Assembly (NCBI RefSeq): GCF_004345825.1
Contig: NZ_SLXM01000008.1
Location: 1-64,000 of the forward strand
Length of the DNA: 64,000 nt
Direction of reading: 5' to 3'
DNA from: Tenacibaculum skagerrakense
Lineage (GTDB): Bacteria; Bacteroidota; Bacteroidia; Flavobacteriales; Flavobacteriaceae
A model generated the notes under the pieces. It made no database searches. It saw nothing but the letters and a program-made list of their open reading frames with translations, and was not told the origin of the DNA. Of this stretch, positions 18,247 to 28,317 are shown piece after piece; within the stretch, counting starts at the first letter, position 1, and each line of letters begins with the position of its first letter. Made by a program: the position numbers and the translations under genes.

Positions 18247-20940
18247 TTACTTAACTACTAATTTTACCGATTTATACTTTGTAAAGCTTCCCATTTTTAC
18301 AACGTAAACTCCTGGCGCTGCATATGACATGTCAAGTGCATATTCATATCTATCTCCTTTTTTTGAAATATTATTAAATACAATTTGTTTTCCTAAAATA
18401 TCAAATACTCTAAAATTAATCATTTCTTGATAATCTGTTTTTAGTTCAATTTTAAAGTGATTATTAGCCTGTGTGAAAAGCTTTATCTCAGAATTTTCTA
18501 ATATATAATCATTAGTACTTAAAGTTGAGTCAATAATTTTTACGGAATAATCATGTACTTCACCATAATCAAAGTCTGAGCAAGGATCGTTAATATCACC
18601 ACCAGCAGTAGCATCAATGGCTTTTACTCTTAAAATATGATTCCCAAGAGGTGCTGTTGAAGGAATATTTAAATCGAAGTTATCCAATCTACCCGCTTGA
18701 GTAAAAGAGACTCCATTAATTAGTTGTTCACTTACCTCAAAAGTTCCATTATCATTAAAGTCAATCCAAGCAGATAAACTTTCTCCTGTAGGATTATCTG
18801 TCCAATTATGTCTTGCTCTAAGAGTATAAGGAGTAGAAAGCGATCTGTCTAAGTCAGTCGATAGGTTTCTTCTATCAACATAACCCCTAATTGATCCAGT
18901 AGAATTACAACCATCATTTCCGTCATCTATATCAATTGTACCTAAAACAAATCTCTTAATACCATCTAAACCACATCCTTCAAGAGCTGTTGGAGTACAT
19001 GAATCTAAAGCATTAATAACTTCTATAGAAGTACTATTGTTTGATACATTCTCATCGCCAGACAATCCAGTATAAGCTTCAATTGAATATACTTGGTTTG
19101 AAATTGATAAGTTAGCTTTAGCAGTAAAGGTAAATTCAACTGTTTGACCTTGTCCTAATATACTAGTAAATGTTTCTGTTACAACGGTACCTCCATTAAT
19201 GGTATAACTAACAGGAAAATTGGTTTGATCTTCAGTTCCAAAATTTCTAATAGTAACAGTTATGTCTTCAGAGTCAGATAAAACGCCACTAGAAGGATTT
19301 ATAAAACTCGTTATCCCAACATCATTATTAGGTGGAGCAGTTAACTGAAATACACCAACCATATTACTTCTGGCACCATTATTAAAATATTCGCTAACAA
19401 ACCAAAAATCGGCATCGTTTGAAGGATCAACAGTTAAATGAGAATAATCAGCATATCTAGTATTTGGATTATCTGAATTACTCTGAACGATTAACTCTTC
19501 TAAAGCAGTCATTGTATTTAAAGGATCGTCTTTAAATCTTCCTGAGTATCTAAGTGAAATGCTTTGAGTAGCACTAACAGAAGAGTATCCCATTCCGATA
19601 TTACCTTCACCATCCATAGCCATACTAGCACCAAAAGCATGCCTTCCTTCAGGGGCTACGTAAGTGCCTTCTTGATAAATTGACCAAGGTTGTCCATCGC
19701 CCGCTTGTCTTAATTCATACCATCTTATACCTGCTAATTTATTTGTAGGATCAGTATTAACAACAAAATTAAAAACTACTGAATTATGTGTCGCAAACTT
19801 TCTAAATTGAGCTTGATTCATAATAGTGGCTTGCATTGCGTCAATATTAGGACCAGTTGGTTGCGGAAGATTTGAAAATCCACCACCATCAAATACAGAA
19901 GTAAAAGGAGAAGTAGAAATTTGAATTGGAGCAGAAATAGTTGAATTTGAAGAGTTACTCCAATCAACATTTATAGTCCATAATTTTAAATGATCTGAAT
20001 TGACATTTGACCACGCATCATCTTGCATGTAAACAATAGTAGCATTTCCTCTTGCAGGTAAATTCCCATCGGTTACGTTAAATGCTTGAGGACTATAAAA
20101 ACCGTTTGTTTCTATACCAGTAAGAGAAAAAGCTTGAATACTAGCTGAAATATCACCTACTAACATTTTATCTCTTTCTAAAGCCCAAACCTGACCATTT
20201 CTAGTATTTCCATTTGTATCAGTTGCACTGATATTAGCAGTTACATAATAACCGTCAGACCAAATAGAGAATTTAGTATAATCTGGAAATGTTCCCGTTT
20301 GAAACCCATTGGCACTGTATACGTGCCATCCACCATTAACAGGATCGTTTGTTTGTGAAATAGCAACATGAAATCCATTAGGATTGTTTTCAAATTCAGT
20401 TACAATATAACGGTCTGCTTGCGAATCATATAATACAATTGGATCTCCATTTGGTGTTCCAGGGAATAAAGTTGTTAAACTAGCTGCAGGAGTAGCTGGG
20501 CTACCATCTTTATTAAAGATACGAAAAGCAGTATTCCAAGAAGCAATATAATAGTCACGTCCAACAGCACCAGTAGGATCTGATGGTGTAGCAGCACTAT
20601 TTGTAGTTTCGAAAGTTAAACTAGTAGATTTAATACGCTTACCAATAGAGCTTTTTTGAGAGCTTAATAATGGATCTAGGCCTTTAGGTAAACCTTTTCC
20701 AGGAACTACATTGTTCCCTTTTGTTCGCTTATCCTTTCCATAAAAATTTTCTTTATTTAAAGAAGCAGGAATAAAAGTCTTATTCTTAATTTGTTCTTTA
20801 ATACTAGGAACAAATCTATAATCTAAAGTTCCTTTCCAAATTGATTTTTGGGTTTTATTAGAGGTGTCATTTTGCCCATAAACTGTTATAGCTATGGAAA
20901 ACGCAAAAAAGTAAAATAGTTTTTTAATTGTATAATTCAT
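18247..20940 (-). CDS. Secreted GEVED/CARDB protein with T9SS type A signal
   Basis: The 897-residue protein has a signal peptide (ending near VYGQ). A long N-terminal region with aromatic- and Asp-rich blades (DPTGAVGRDYYIASWN and similar) suggests a beta-propeller. A CARDB-like Ig domain follows (about 545-640: NDVGITSFINPSSG), then a GEVED domain (about 655-810, with WIDFNDNGTFE and DFDYGEVHDY). The C-terminal 80 residues (FDILGKQI...GVYVVKMG) are a type IX secretion type A sorting domain, so the protein is probably exported and anchored on the cell surface. Substrate unknown. TATATTTG on the minus strand (20966-20973) is its likely -7 element. Confidence 0.85.
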   Translation of the reverse strand: MNYTIKKLFYFFAFSIAITVYGQNDTSNKTQKSIWKGTLDYRFVPSIKEQIKNKTFIPASLNKENFYGKDKRTKGNNVVPGKGLPKGLDPLLSSQKSSIGKRIKSTSLTFETTNSAATPSDPTGAVGRDYYIASWNTAFRIFNKDGSPATPAASLTTLFPGTPNGDPIVLYDSQADRYIVTEFENNPNGFHVAISQTNDPVNGGWHVYSANGFQTGTFPDYTKFSIWSDGYYVTANISATDTNGNTRNGQVWALERDKMLVGDISASIQAFSLTGIETNGFYSPQAFNVTDGNLPARGNATIVYMQDDAWSNVNSDHLKLWTINVDWSNSSNSTISAPIQISTSPFTSVFDGGGFSNLPQPTGPNIDAMQATIMNQAQFRKFATHNSVVFNFVVNTDPTNKLAGIRWYELRQAGDGQPWSIYQEGTYVAPEGRHAFGASMAMDGEGNIGMGYSSVSATQSISLRYSGRFKDDPLNTMTALEELIVQSNSDNPNTRYADYSHLTVDPSNDADFWFVSEYFNNGARSNMVGVFQLTAPPNNDVGITSFINPSSGVLSDSEDITVTIRNFGTEDQTNFPVSYTINGGTVVTETFTSILGQGQTVEFTFTAKANLSISNQVYSIEAYTGLSGDENVSNNSTSIEVINALDSCTPTALEGCGLDGIKRFVLGTIDIDDGNDGCNSTGSIRGYVDRRNLSTDLDRSLSTPYTLRARHNWTDNPTGESLSAWIDFNDNGTFEVSEQLINGVSFTQAGRLDNFDLNIPSTAPLGNHILRVKAIDATAGGDINDPCSDFDYGEVHDYSVKIIDSTLSTNDYILENSEIKLFTQANNHFKIELKTDYQEMINFRVFDILGKQIVFNNISKKGDRYEYALDMSYAAPGVYVVKMGSFTKYKSVKLVVK

Positions 20941-20965
20941 TTCGTTATTAAGAATAATTGTAAGA

Positions 20966-20973
20966 CAAATATA
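20966..20973 (-). promoter_or_regulatory. -7 element of T9SS protein gene
   Basis: TATATTTG read on the minus strand, 26 bases before the start codon at 20940. A TTG lies 23 bases further upstream. Confidence 0.45.
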
Positions 20974-21075
20974 GGTTATTCGTAATGAATTGGGGGCAAT
21001 GATTTAATTTTTATAAACGCTGTTTTAGAAATATTTAAAGTAACATTTATTACAGATACACAATTCGTTTTAAAG

Positions 21076-21083
21076 TATATTTG
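21076..21083 (+). promoter_or_regulatory. -7 element directly before ruvB
   Basis: TATATTTG ends only five bases before the ruvB ATG at 21089, so transcription would start at or within a few bases of the start codon. No clear -33 TTG is seen. Confidence 0.45.
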
Positions 21084-21088
21084 CATTT

Positions 21089-22111
21089 ATGAATGAGCAT
21101 TTGAACCCTGAAAACACAAATTATTCTAGAGAAGAAATGGATGTAGAAAAAAAACTACGTCCCTTGTCTTTTGATGATTTTACAGGTCAAGAACAAGCAA
21201 TTGAGAATTTAAAAATATTTGTAGAGGCTGCAAACCAAAGAGGAGAAGCTTTAGATCATACATTGTTTCATGGGCCTCCAGGTTTAGGGAAAACAACATT
21301 AGCAAATATTTTAGCTAATGAATTAGGTGTTGGAATTAAAGTGACCTCAGGACCAGTTTTAGATAAGCCTGGGGATTTAGCAGGGTTACTTACAAACCTA
21401 GATGAGAGAGATGTTTTATTCATAGATGAAATCCATCGTTTAAGTCCAATAGTTGAGGAGTATCTATATTCAGCAATGGAAGACTATAAAATCGATATTA
21501 TGATTGAGTCTGGACCTAACGCGAGAACTGTTCAAATAAATCTTGAACCATTTACCTTAGTAGGAGCTACCACTCGCTCTGGTTTATTAACAGCTCCTAT
21601 GAGAGCTCGTTTTGGAATTAGTAGCCGATTACATTACTATTCAACAGAATTACTTACAACTATTATAGAAAGAAGTGCTATGATTTTAGGCGTTCCCATT
21701 TCTATGGAGGCTGCTATCGAAATTGCTGGTAGAAGTAGGGGAACACCTCGTATTGCCAATGCATTATTACGTAGAGTCAGAGACTTTGCTCAGATTAAAG
21801 GAGATGGAAACATAACTCTTAGAATCGCTCAATATGCTTTAAAAGCATTAAATGTAGATGCGCATGGTTTGGATGAGATGGATAATAAGATCTTAACTAC
21901 TATTATTGACAAGTTCAAAGGAGGACCTGTGGGGATTACAACTTTAGCAACAGCTGTAGGAGAAAACGCAGAAACTATAGAAGAAGTTTACGAACCTTTT
22001 TTAATTCAAGAAGGATTCATTATGCGAACTCCCAGAGGAAGAGAAGTCACAGATTTAGCATATAAACATTTAGGAAAGATTAAAGGAACTAGTCAAGGAG
22101 AATTATTTTAG
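21089..22111 (+). CDS. ruvB: Holliday junction branch migration ATPase RuvB
   Basis: RuvB is the hexameric motor that drives Holliday junction branch migration with RuvA. The 340-residue protein has Walker A ([11 protein letters not shown]), Walker B (DEIHRL), sensor 1 and arginine-finger region ([18 protein letters not shown]) and a C-terminal winged helix. The start is supported by the N-terminal [18 protein letters not shown] block that is familiar from flavobacterial RuvB. The next gene starts one base after its stop codon. Confidence 0.96.
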   Translation: MNEHLNPENTNYSREEMDVEKKLRPLSFDDFTGQEQAIENLKIFVEAANQRGEALDHTLFHGPPGLGKTTLANILANELGVGIKVTSGPVLDKPGDLAGLLTNLDERDVLFIDEIHRLSPIVEEYLYSAMEDYKIDIMIESGPNARTVQINLEPFTLVGATTRSGLLTAPMRARFGISSRLHYYSTELLTTIIERSAMILGVPISMEAAIEIAGRSRGTPRIANALLRRVRDFAQIKGDGNITLRIAQYALKALNVDAHGLDEMDNKILTTIIDKFKGGPVGITTLATAVGENAETIEEVYEPFLIQEGFIMRTPRGREVTDLAYKHLGKIKGTSQGELF

Positions 22112-23839
22112 GTGAAGTTACAAAAAGTCATACCGATATTAAATTGGTTGCCTAATTATAAAAAAGACCAATTACAAGGAGATATAGTTGCAGGAATTAC
22201 AGTTGCTACGGTATTAATTCCTCAAGGAATCGCATATGCTTTAATTGCTGGTTTACCTCCCATATACGGTTTGTACTCTGCTTTAATTCCCCAAATAATA
22301 TATGCAATCTTTGGATCTTCAAGACATGTTGCAATTGGACCAGTAGCTACCGATTCATTAATAGTAGCATCTAGTATATCAACAATTGCATTGATGGGAT
22401 CGGAAAGTTATATTGCTATTGCTATTTTTCTTGCATTTTTGGTCGGTGCTATTCAGTTTTTAATGGGAATTTTTAGATTAGGTTTTATTGTTAACTTTTT
22501 ATCAAAACCTGTTATTACGGGTTTTACTTCTGCACTAGCTATAATTATTGGATTAAATCAGTTTAAGAATTTTTTTGGAGTTGATTTTTTACAAAGTGAT
22601 CAAATACACATTCTCTTAGACGATATGTTTTCTAGAGTAACAGAGATAGATGTTAAAACAACTATCATAGGTTTGGTAACTAGTACGATTATTATTGTTT
22701 TACGAAGAATTAATAAAAAGATTCCAAATGCTTTAATTGTTGTTTTTTTAGGAATCTTATCAATGTTTTTATTTAGAGATTACTTTTCTGAAGTTGATAT
22801 AGTTAAAGACATTCCGTCTGGATTACCAGGTTTTGCAATCCCCGAATTTAATTTTGGATTAATTAGAGAATTACTACCAATGGCATTTACATTGGTAATG
22901 GTAGGTTATTTGGAAACCATATCTATAGGTAAATATTTAGAATCTCAGCAAGATGAATATAAGGTTGATTCAAATCAAGAGTTGATAGGTTTGGGTTTAA
23001 GTAATATTTTTGGATCATTTTTTAATGCATATCCTTCTGCTTCTAGTTTTTCTAGATCAGCTATTAATTTTGATGCTGGAGCTAGAACAGGAGTAGCAGC
23101 CTTTATATCAGCAGGATTAGTAATTTTAACACTATTATTTTTAACACCGGTATTCTATTATTTGCCTAAAACTGTTCTTGCAGCAATAATTATAGTGGCT
23201 GTCTTTAGATTGGTAAATGTGAAGGAAGCAAAGTTTTTATGGAAAGCCAATAACCTTGATTTTTGGTTGTTAGTAGTTACGTTTTGTGCTACACTACTCT
23301 TTGGAGTTGAATTAGGAATTTTAATCGGAGTAGGTGTATCTTTGGTGGTCTTAATTTTTAGAACATCTAGGCCTCACGTTGTTGAGTTAGGAAAAGTACC
23401 TGATGCTGATTTCTATCGTAATAAAAATAGGTTTAAAGAAGTTATTATAGAAGAAGATGTCTTAGTGTTTCGTTTTGATGCGCAATTATTTTATGCGAAT
23501 GCAAATTATTTCAGAGATCAACTTGAAGCTATGGTTAATGAGAAAGGAGATAAACTTAAGTTGATTGTTTTGGATGGAGAAAGTATTAATAGAGTAGACA
23601 GTACAGGAGTAGAGATGTTAAAACAACAAATTCTATTTTATAAAAGGAAAGGAATACTATTTTATTTTGCAGGAATTAAAGGTCCTGTTAGAGACGCATT
23701 ATTTAAAGCAGGAGTACTAGATATTGTTAGCATCGAACACTTTTTTATGCGTGCTAATTGGGCGGTATTATTTTATAAAACAGGAGATAATCAAAATCAA
23801 AAAAAATACGCACAGTATATACACCAAGCGTATAAATAA
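22112..23839 (+). CDS. SulP family anion transporter
   Basis: SulP proteins carry sulfate, bicarbonate or other anions. The 575-residue protein has the N-terminal transmembrane core with the family motif (ATVLIPQGIAYALIAGLPPIYGLYS), about 12 further membrane segments and a C-terminal STAS domain (about 440-550: VLVFRFDAQLFYAN, DGESINRVDSTGVEML). It begins with GTG immediately after the ruvB stop, with an AAGGAG about 11 bases upstream. The next gene is a CstB-like sulfur enzyme, so a sulfur oxyanion is a plausible substrate, but the sequence alone does not decide between sulfate and bicarbonate. Confidence 0.9.
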   Translation: MKLQKVIPILNWLPNYKKDQLQGDIVAGITVATVLIPQGIAYALIAGLPPIYGLYSALIPQIIYAIFGSSRHVAIGPVATDSLIVASSISTIALMGSESYIAIAIFLAFLVGAIQFLMGIFRLGFIVNFLSKPVITGFTSALAIIIGLNQFKNFFGVDFLQSDQIHILLDDMFSRVTEIDVKTTIIGLVTSTIIIVLRRINKKIPNALIVVFLGILSMFLFRDYFSEVDIVKDIPSGLPGFAIPEFNFGLIRELLPMAFTLVMVGYLETISIGKYLESQQDEYKVDSNQELIGLGLSNIFGSFFNAYPSASSFSRSAINFDAGARTGVAAFISAGLVILTLLFLTPVFYYLPKTVLAAIIIVAVFRLVNVKEAKFLWKANNLDFWLLVVTFCATLLFGVELGILIGVGVSLVVLIFRTSRPHVVELGKVPDADFYRNKNRFKEVIIEEDVLVFRFDAQLFYANANYFRDQLEAMVNEKGDKLKLIVLDGESINRVDSTGVEMLKQQILFYKRKGILFYFAGIKGPVRDALFKAGVLDIVSIEHFFMRANWAVLFYKTGDNQNQKKYAQYIHQAYK

Positions 23840-23850
23840 AACATAGAACA

Positions 23851-25248
23851 ATGAAGATAGAGCAAATTTATACGAAATGTTTATCACAAGGAGCTTACTA
23901 TATTGAGAGTAAAGGAGAAGCTGCTATAATAGATCCATTAAGAGAAGTACAACCGTATTTAGATAAAGCAACTAAAGACAATGCGAAAATCAAATACATA
24001 TTTGAAACGCATTTTCATGCTGATTTCGTAAGTGGCCATATTACACTAGCGGAAAAAACAGGAGCCAAAATTGTTTACGGGCCAACTGCAAAAACAAATT
24101 TCGATGCACATATAGCAAAAGATAATGAATCGTTTTTTGTGGGTGATTTGGAAATTGTAGCCTTACATACTCCTGGGCATACTATGGAAAGTACCGTGTA
24201 TTTATTGAAAGATGAATCTGGTAAGGATTATGCTATATTTAGTGGAGATACCTTATTTATCGGTGATGTTGGAAGACCAGATTTAGCACAGAAAGGAAGC
24301 ATTACTATGGAAGACTTAGCAGGCTATTTATTCGATAGCTTGAGAAATAAGATTATGGTTTTAAATGATGATGTAATGGTGTATCCGGCACACGGCGCAG
24401 GATCAGCTTGTGGTAAGCAGTTGAGTGATGAAACGGTTAGTACCATTGGAAATCAGAAAAAGACTAACTACGCTTTGCGTGAAAATATGACTCGAGAAGA
24501 GTTTATTAAAGAAGTTACTGACGGTTTATTACCTCCTCCAGATTATTTCCCTTTAAACGTTAAGTTGAATAAGGAAGGTTATGAATCTATAGATACTATT
24601 TTGGAAAAAGGAACCAAGTCGTTATCTGTGAAGCAATTTATTGAAAAGATAGAAAAATATGATGCTTTAATTTTAGATGTTCGTCATCAAACAGACTTTA
24701 TAAAAGGATTCATACCGAATTCAATGTTTATCGGTTTAAACGGGACATTTGCACCTTGGGTTGGGGCATTAATTAAAGATATTAATCAGCCGATTGTTTT
24801 AGTTACTCCAGAAGGAAAAGAAGAAGAAACAATAACAAGATTGGCTAGAGTTGGTTTCGACAATGTAATCGGTTATTTAGAAGGAGGATTTGAATCTTGG
24901 AAAAACTCTAATAAAAGTATAGATAAAATTACCTCTATTTCTGCTGATGTTTTAGAAGAAAACATTAAGCATGGCGCTACCGTTTTTGATGTTAGAAAGC
25001 CAGGAGAGTATGAGAATGAGCATATTGAAAATGTAGCTAATACACCTCTTGATTATTTAGAAGAGCATTTAAATGAATTTCCTAAAGACACTACATTCTT
25101 TATACATTGTGCGGGAGGATATCGCTCGGTTATAGCGGCTTCTATTTTAAAAATGAATGGTTTTGATAACGTAATTGATGTTGCAGGAGGTTTTAGTGCT
25201 ATCAGAAATACAACTATTAAAACAACAACTCCTACTTGTTCACTGTAA
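23851..25248 (+). CDS. CstB-like persulfide dioxygenase-rhodanese fusion
   Basis: The 465-residue protein has an N-terminal metallo-beta-lactamase domain with THFHADFVSGH (about 53), HTPGHTMEST and SGDTLFIGDVGRPD, the pattern of iron persulfide dioxygenases. Two rhodanese domains follow: the first (about 265-355) has no cysteine in its active loop (VTPEGKEEE) and looks inactive; the second (about 365-460) keeps the loop HCAGGYRS. The same order, dioxygenase then pseudo-rhodanese then rhodanese, is known from Staphylococcus aureus CstB, which turns persulfides into thiosulfate. It lies 11 bases after the SulP gene. Confidence 0.88.
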   Translation: MKIEQIYTKCLSQGAYYIESKGEAAIIDPLREVQPYLDKATKDNAKIKYIFETHFHADFVSGHITLAEKTGAKIVYGPTAKTNFDAHIAKDNESFFVGDLEIVALHTPGHTMESTVYLLKDESGKDYAIFSGDTLFIGDVGRPDLAQKGSITMEDLAGYLFDSLRNKIMVLNDDVMVYPAHGAGSACGKQLSDETVSTIGNQKKTNYALRENMTREEFIKEVTDGLLPPPDYFPLNVKLNKEGYESIDTILEKGTKSLSVKQFIEKIEKYDALILDVRHQTDFIKGFIPNSMFIGLNGTFAPWVGALIKDINQPIVLVTPEGKEEETITRLARVGFDNVIGYLEGGFESWKNSNKSIDKITSISADVLEENIKHGATVFDVRKPGEYENEHIENVANTPLDYLEEHLNEFPKDTTFFIHCAGGYRSVIAASILKMNGFDNVIDVAGGFSAIRNTTIKTTTPTCSL

Positions 25249-25274
25249 GCTCAGAGTATTTAATAAAAAAGAGA

Positions 25275-25571
25275 ATGAAAAAGGAAACAAATTATAGAAG
25301 TTGGTCATTTAGACTTCTAGTTTACGTTTTATTACTGAATGCAGTCACGATGTATTTAGCTATAAAATTTATACCATTAATTCATGATTCAGAAAGATTT
25401 TATATTCGAATGTTATTACTTTCTGTTCTAGCACTAATATTATTTATAGCAGGTGTTATTCTTACAGTGTTAAGTGTGAAAAATAATGAGGATAAAGATT
25501 ATAAGTACAAAATATCTATATTCGGCTATCCAATATTTTTTATAGTAAGTGTTTTGACTTCTTTCTTATAA
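25275..25571 (+). CDS. Small membrane protein, 3 TM
   Basis: The 98-residue product from the ATG at 25275 has three hydrophobic segments and charged ends. I do not recognise it. A longer frame overlapping the upstream gene is possible but the ATG preceded by AAAAAAGAGA is the best start. It is the last gene before a strong terminator and may be cotranscribed with the sulfur gene. Confidence 0.6.
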   Translation: MKKETNYRSWSFRLLVYVLLLNAVTMYLAIKFIPLIHDSERFYIRMLLLSVLALILFIAGVILTVLSVKNNEDKDYKYKISIFGYPIFFIVSVLTSFL

Positions 25572-25580
25572 TAATAAATT

Positions 25581-25612
25581 AAAAAAACCGAGATAATTAT
25601 CTCGGTTTTTTT
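25581..25612. terminator. Perfect 32-bp palindromic bidirectional terminator
   Basis: AAAAAAACCGAGATAA and its exact complement form a palindrome with T-runs on both strands. It separates the plus-strand membrane-protein gene from the convergent TonB receptor gene. Confidence 0.9.
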
Positions 25613-25629
25613 ATGAATAGTTTTTTAGT

Positions 25630-27999
25630 TTAAAATTTTAATGTAACTCCAGCTAAAAAGTTAATAGTTGCTTGTGGATAATATCCAGCGCCATCTACAG
25701 TAGTTGTAACTCCAGGAGTTGTCCAAGTATCATCATAGAAATAATAATAACCTCTATCTACATATTCTTTATTAAAAATATTATTTACTAAACCAGTAAA
25801 TACAATTGAGTCAAATATTTTATTCGTTTTTAATTCGTAAACGATATTCAAATCACTTGTAAAATAACCTTCTAATTTTTCATTGTCAGAAATACGACCA
25901 CCTAAATTCCCCATAAATTGCTCTCCAACATATTTTGATAAAAAGGCAATTTGAAAATTATTTGTAGGAGCATAAACTAAAGAGTTTCCAATAATAACGT
26001 TTGGAGAAAAAGAAATATTTGTATTTCCTAAGTTTTCTATAACACCATCAATTGGAGCTTTAAAATCTCTATTCTGATTTGTACTTAATCCTAAATTCGG
26101 TTTTACAGATAATTTTTCTGTTAACGTAATATCAGCATCTACCTCTAAACCGAAACGGAAACTATTTCCACTAGTTTCTCTAAGCGGTTCACCAACATTA
26201 TTTATGGCACCAGATAATACTAACTGATTCGTGTAGTCCATGTAAAATAAGTTTGTGTTTATTTTTACATTATCGGTAGCTAAACGCCATCCTAATTCAA
26301 AATCGTCTAATGTTTCATGTTGCGTGTTTCCTCCTTCAAAATCGTTTCTGTTCGGCTCTCTATTTGCTCTTGCATACGACAAATAGAAACTGTTAGTTTC
26401 ATTTAATTGATATGTTAATCCAGCTTTTGGATTGAAGAAATTAAAATCCTTATCAATATCTAAAGGAACCCTATCAGAATTTAATCCTCCAGTTTGATAG
26501 TTTACAAACCTTCCTTGTAAATCAACATAAGCATTTAACTTGTCATTAAGTCTAATATTAGTTTTAATGAAAGAACTTAAATCATGCTTCTTAGCATCAC
26601 TAAAATAGTAACGATCTCTAATATTTACATTCGGAGCTAAGTCACTTCCCCAAATTACTTCACCGTAATGATCATTTGTATAATTACTATAAGACCCACC
26701 AGCTATTATTTCTAATCCATCAATGGTATATGTTGCAGAAGCGTTAAAAACATAGAAATGATTATCTAACCAACGACGCACTATTACATCACTTCCATCA
26801 ACAATTAAGTTATTAAAGTCAGCAGCAGATTCTCCAGGTTTGTATTGCTCAAAATATCCTTTTCCACGCGTGTAGTTTACACCAATATTGGTAGATAATT
26901 GATCGCTAAATTTTTCATTCCAGTGCAATTGATAATGATTTTGCCAGTAGTTATCCGTTTCATTGTCGTATGTATACGGGTTTTGACGGCGATTTTCTGC
27001 TAATTCTTGAGCAGTTAAACCAAACCAAGCTTGGTATGTTTGCTCTGAACCACCGAAAACAATAGCCTTAATTAAGGTGTTATCGTCAGAATAACTTCCT
27101 TGTAAAAAATACGATTTTAAATCGGTGAAAGCTCTATCAACATAACCATCAGAATAAATATTAGATAAACGACCAGAGAATTCAAAATGATCATTTACTC
27201 TTCCAGTAGTAAATTTTACAGTATGCTTACGTGTTCCAAATGAACCAAAAGCATTAGAAATTTCTCCACCTGCTTCCTCAGAAATAGCATCCGTTAAAAT
27301 ATTTAAACTCGCTCCGAAAGCTCCAGAACCATTGGTTGATGTTCCCACACCACGTTGTAATTGTAAACTTTGTGTAGAAGAAGCAAAATCTCCTAAATTT
27401 ACCCAAAATGTACCTTGACTTTCAGGATCGTTATACGGAATTCCGTTAATAGTAACATTAATTCTCGTAGCATCAGAACCACGAACTCTCATATACGTAT
27501 ATCCTACTCCAGCACCAGCATCTGATGAAGAAATTACTGATGGTAAATAGTTTAATAATACAGGAATATCCTGACCTAAATTACGCTTTGCAATTTCTTT
27601 TTTAGATAGATTAGAGTGTGTAACAGGAGCATCCGCTTTCACACGAATTGACGATACAAGAACTTCGTCCAACACATCATCTTCAGAAACTAATTCAATA
27701 ATAATGTCTTCGTCTTTCTGTACCACTTGGTTGAAATATCCTGTTCTAAAACCTATGTAAGAAACTTTAATTACATAATTTCCACTAGGAACCGATAGTT
27801 TAAATTTTCCTTCATAGTTAGAAGATGTTCCTTTGTTTAAATCTGTTATTACAACAGTTGCACCTTCTAACGGCTCGTTATTTTTATTAACCACTTTACC
27901 AGACAATGTAAACGTTTGAGCTTGCATAGTCAGACCACAAAATAATAGTAAAAAAGATACTAAGAACTTCACCTTTTTACAGCTTAACTTTCCTTCCAT
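25630..27999 (-). CDS. TonB-dependent receptor, TPP-regulated (thiamine uptake)
   Basis: The 789-residue outer membrane protein has a signal peptide (to about MQAQ), a CarboxypepD_reg domain (about 30-110: GKVVNKNNEPLEGATVVI), a plug domain (about 125-240) with VRGSDATRINVTINGIPYND, and a 22-strand-type barrel ending in an aromatic residue (LKF). A TPP riboswitch precedes it, so its ligand is very probably thiamine or a thiamine precursor. A THI-element-controlled TonB receptor near PnuT is known from Bacteroidetes. Upstream genes of the cluster support the assignment. Confidence 0.9.
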   Translation of the reverse strand: MEGKLSCKKVKFLVSFLLLFCGLTMQAQTFTLSGKVVNKNNEPLEGATVVITDLNKGTSSNYEGKFKLSVPSGNYVIKVSYIGFRTGYFNQVVQKDEDIIIELVSEDDVLDEVLVSSIRVKADAPVTHSNLSKKEIAKRNLGQDIPVLLNYLPSVISSSDAGAGVGYTYMRVRGSDATRINVTINGIPYNDPESQGTFWVNLGDFASSTQSLQLQRGVGTSTNGSGAFGASLNILTDAISEEAGGEISNAFGSFGTRKHTVKFTTGRVNDHFEFSGRLSNIYSDGYVDRAFTDLKSYFLQGSYSDDNTLIKAIVFGGSEQTYQAWFGLTAQELAENRRQNPYTYDNETDNYWQNHYQLHWNEKFSDQLSTNIGVNYTRGKGYFEQYKPGESAADFNNLIVDGSDVIVRRWLDNHFYVFNASATYTIDGLEIIAGGSYSNYTNDHYGEVIWGSDLAPNVNIRDRYYFSDAKKHDLSSFIKTNIRLNDKLNAYVDLQGRFVNYQTGGLNSDRVPLDIDKDFNFFNPKAGLTYQLNETNSFYLSYARANREPNRNDFEGGNTQHETLDDFELGWRLATDNVKINTNLFYMDYTNQLVLSGAINNVGEPLRETSGNSFRFGLEVDADITLTEKLSVKPNLGLSTNQNRDFKAPIDGVIENLGNTNISFSPNVIIGNSLVYAPTNNFQIAFLSKYVGEQFMGNLGGRISDNEKLEGYFTSDLNIVYELKTNKIFDSIVFTGLVNNIFNKEYVDRGYYYFYDDTWTTPGVTTTVDGAGYYPQATINFLAGVTLKF

Positions 28000-28107
28000 T
28001 TCGAAATTGTAAGAATAAAAAGAGGTAATTATCCTTTTTGTTGTTTGAATAATTAATTGAAAAACAATTTTAGTAGCAATTACTGATGTTTGAATTGTAG
28101 TAAAATT

Positions 28108-28270
28108 GTTCGTAATCCCTAAACAGCATTACCTGTTCTAGGTTCAATGGGTATGATCTCAGCCTGAATTTAATTATGAATTTTAAATCATTAATTACAA
28201 ACTACTTTTAAAAATATAATTCGCAATTATGTAATTCGTAATTCAAAAAAGGCACCCCTTTATTGAGAAC
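28108..28270 (-). ncRNA. TPP riboswitch (THI element)
   Basis: On the minus strand the conserved blocks appear in order: GGGGTGCC (28259-28252), then GGCTGAGATCATACCC, ACCTAGAACAGGTAATGCTG and TAGGGA (about 28116). GTTC and GAAC at the two ends can pair to close P1. The P3-type arm between the first two blocks is AT-rich and long. The promoter's start point falls at its 5' edge. It lies about 108 bases before the TonB receptor start, so it should switch that gene off when thiamine diphosphate is abundant. Confidence 0.93.
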
Positions 28271-28274
28271 GGTA

Positions 28275-28282
28275 CAAATGTA
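28275..28282 (-). promoter_or_regulatory. -7 element before the TPP riboswitch
   Basis: TACATTTG on the minus strand. Transcription would start near 28270, exactly where the riboswitch begins. Confidence 0.6.
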
Positions 28283-28317
28283 AGGTGGTTTTTTGAAATA
28301 AGAAACAACAATTAAGT

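Noticed and set aside
28018..28040. Weak hairpin between the TPP riboswitch and the receptor start as an expression platform terminator
   Set aside because: AAAAAGG/CCTCTTTTT pairs only with a bulge and has little G-C; not strong enough to call.
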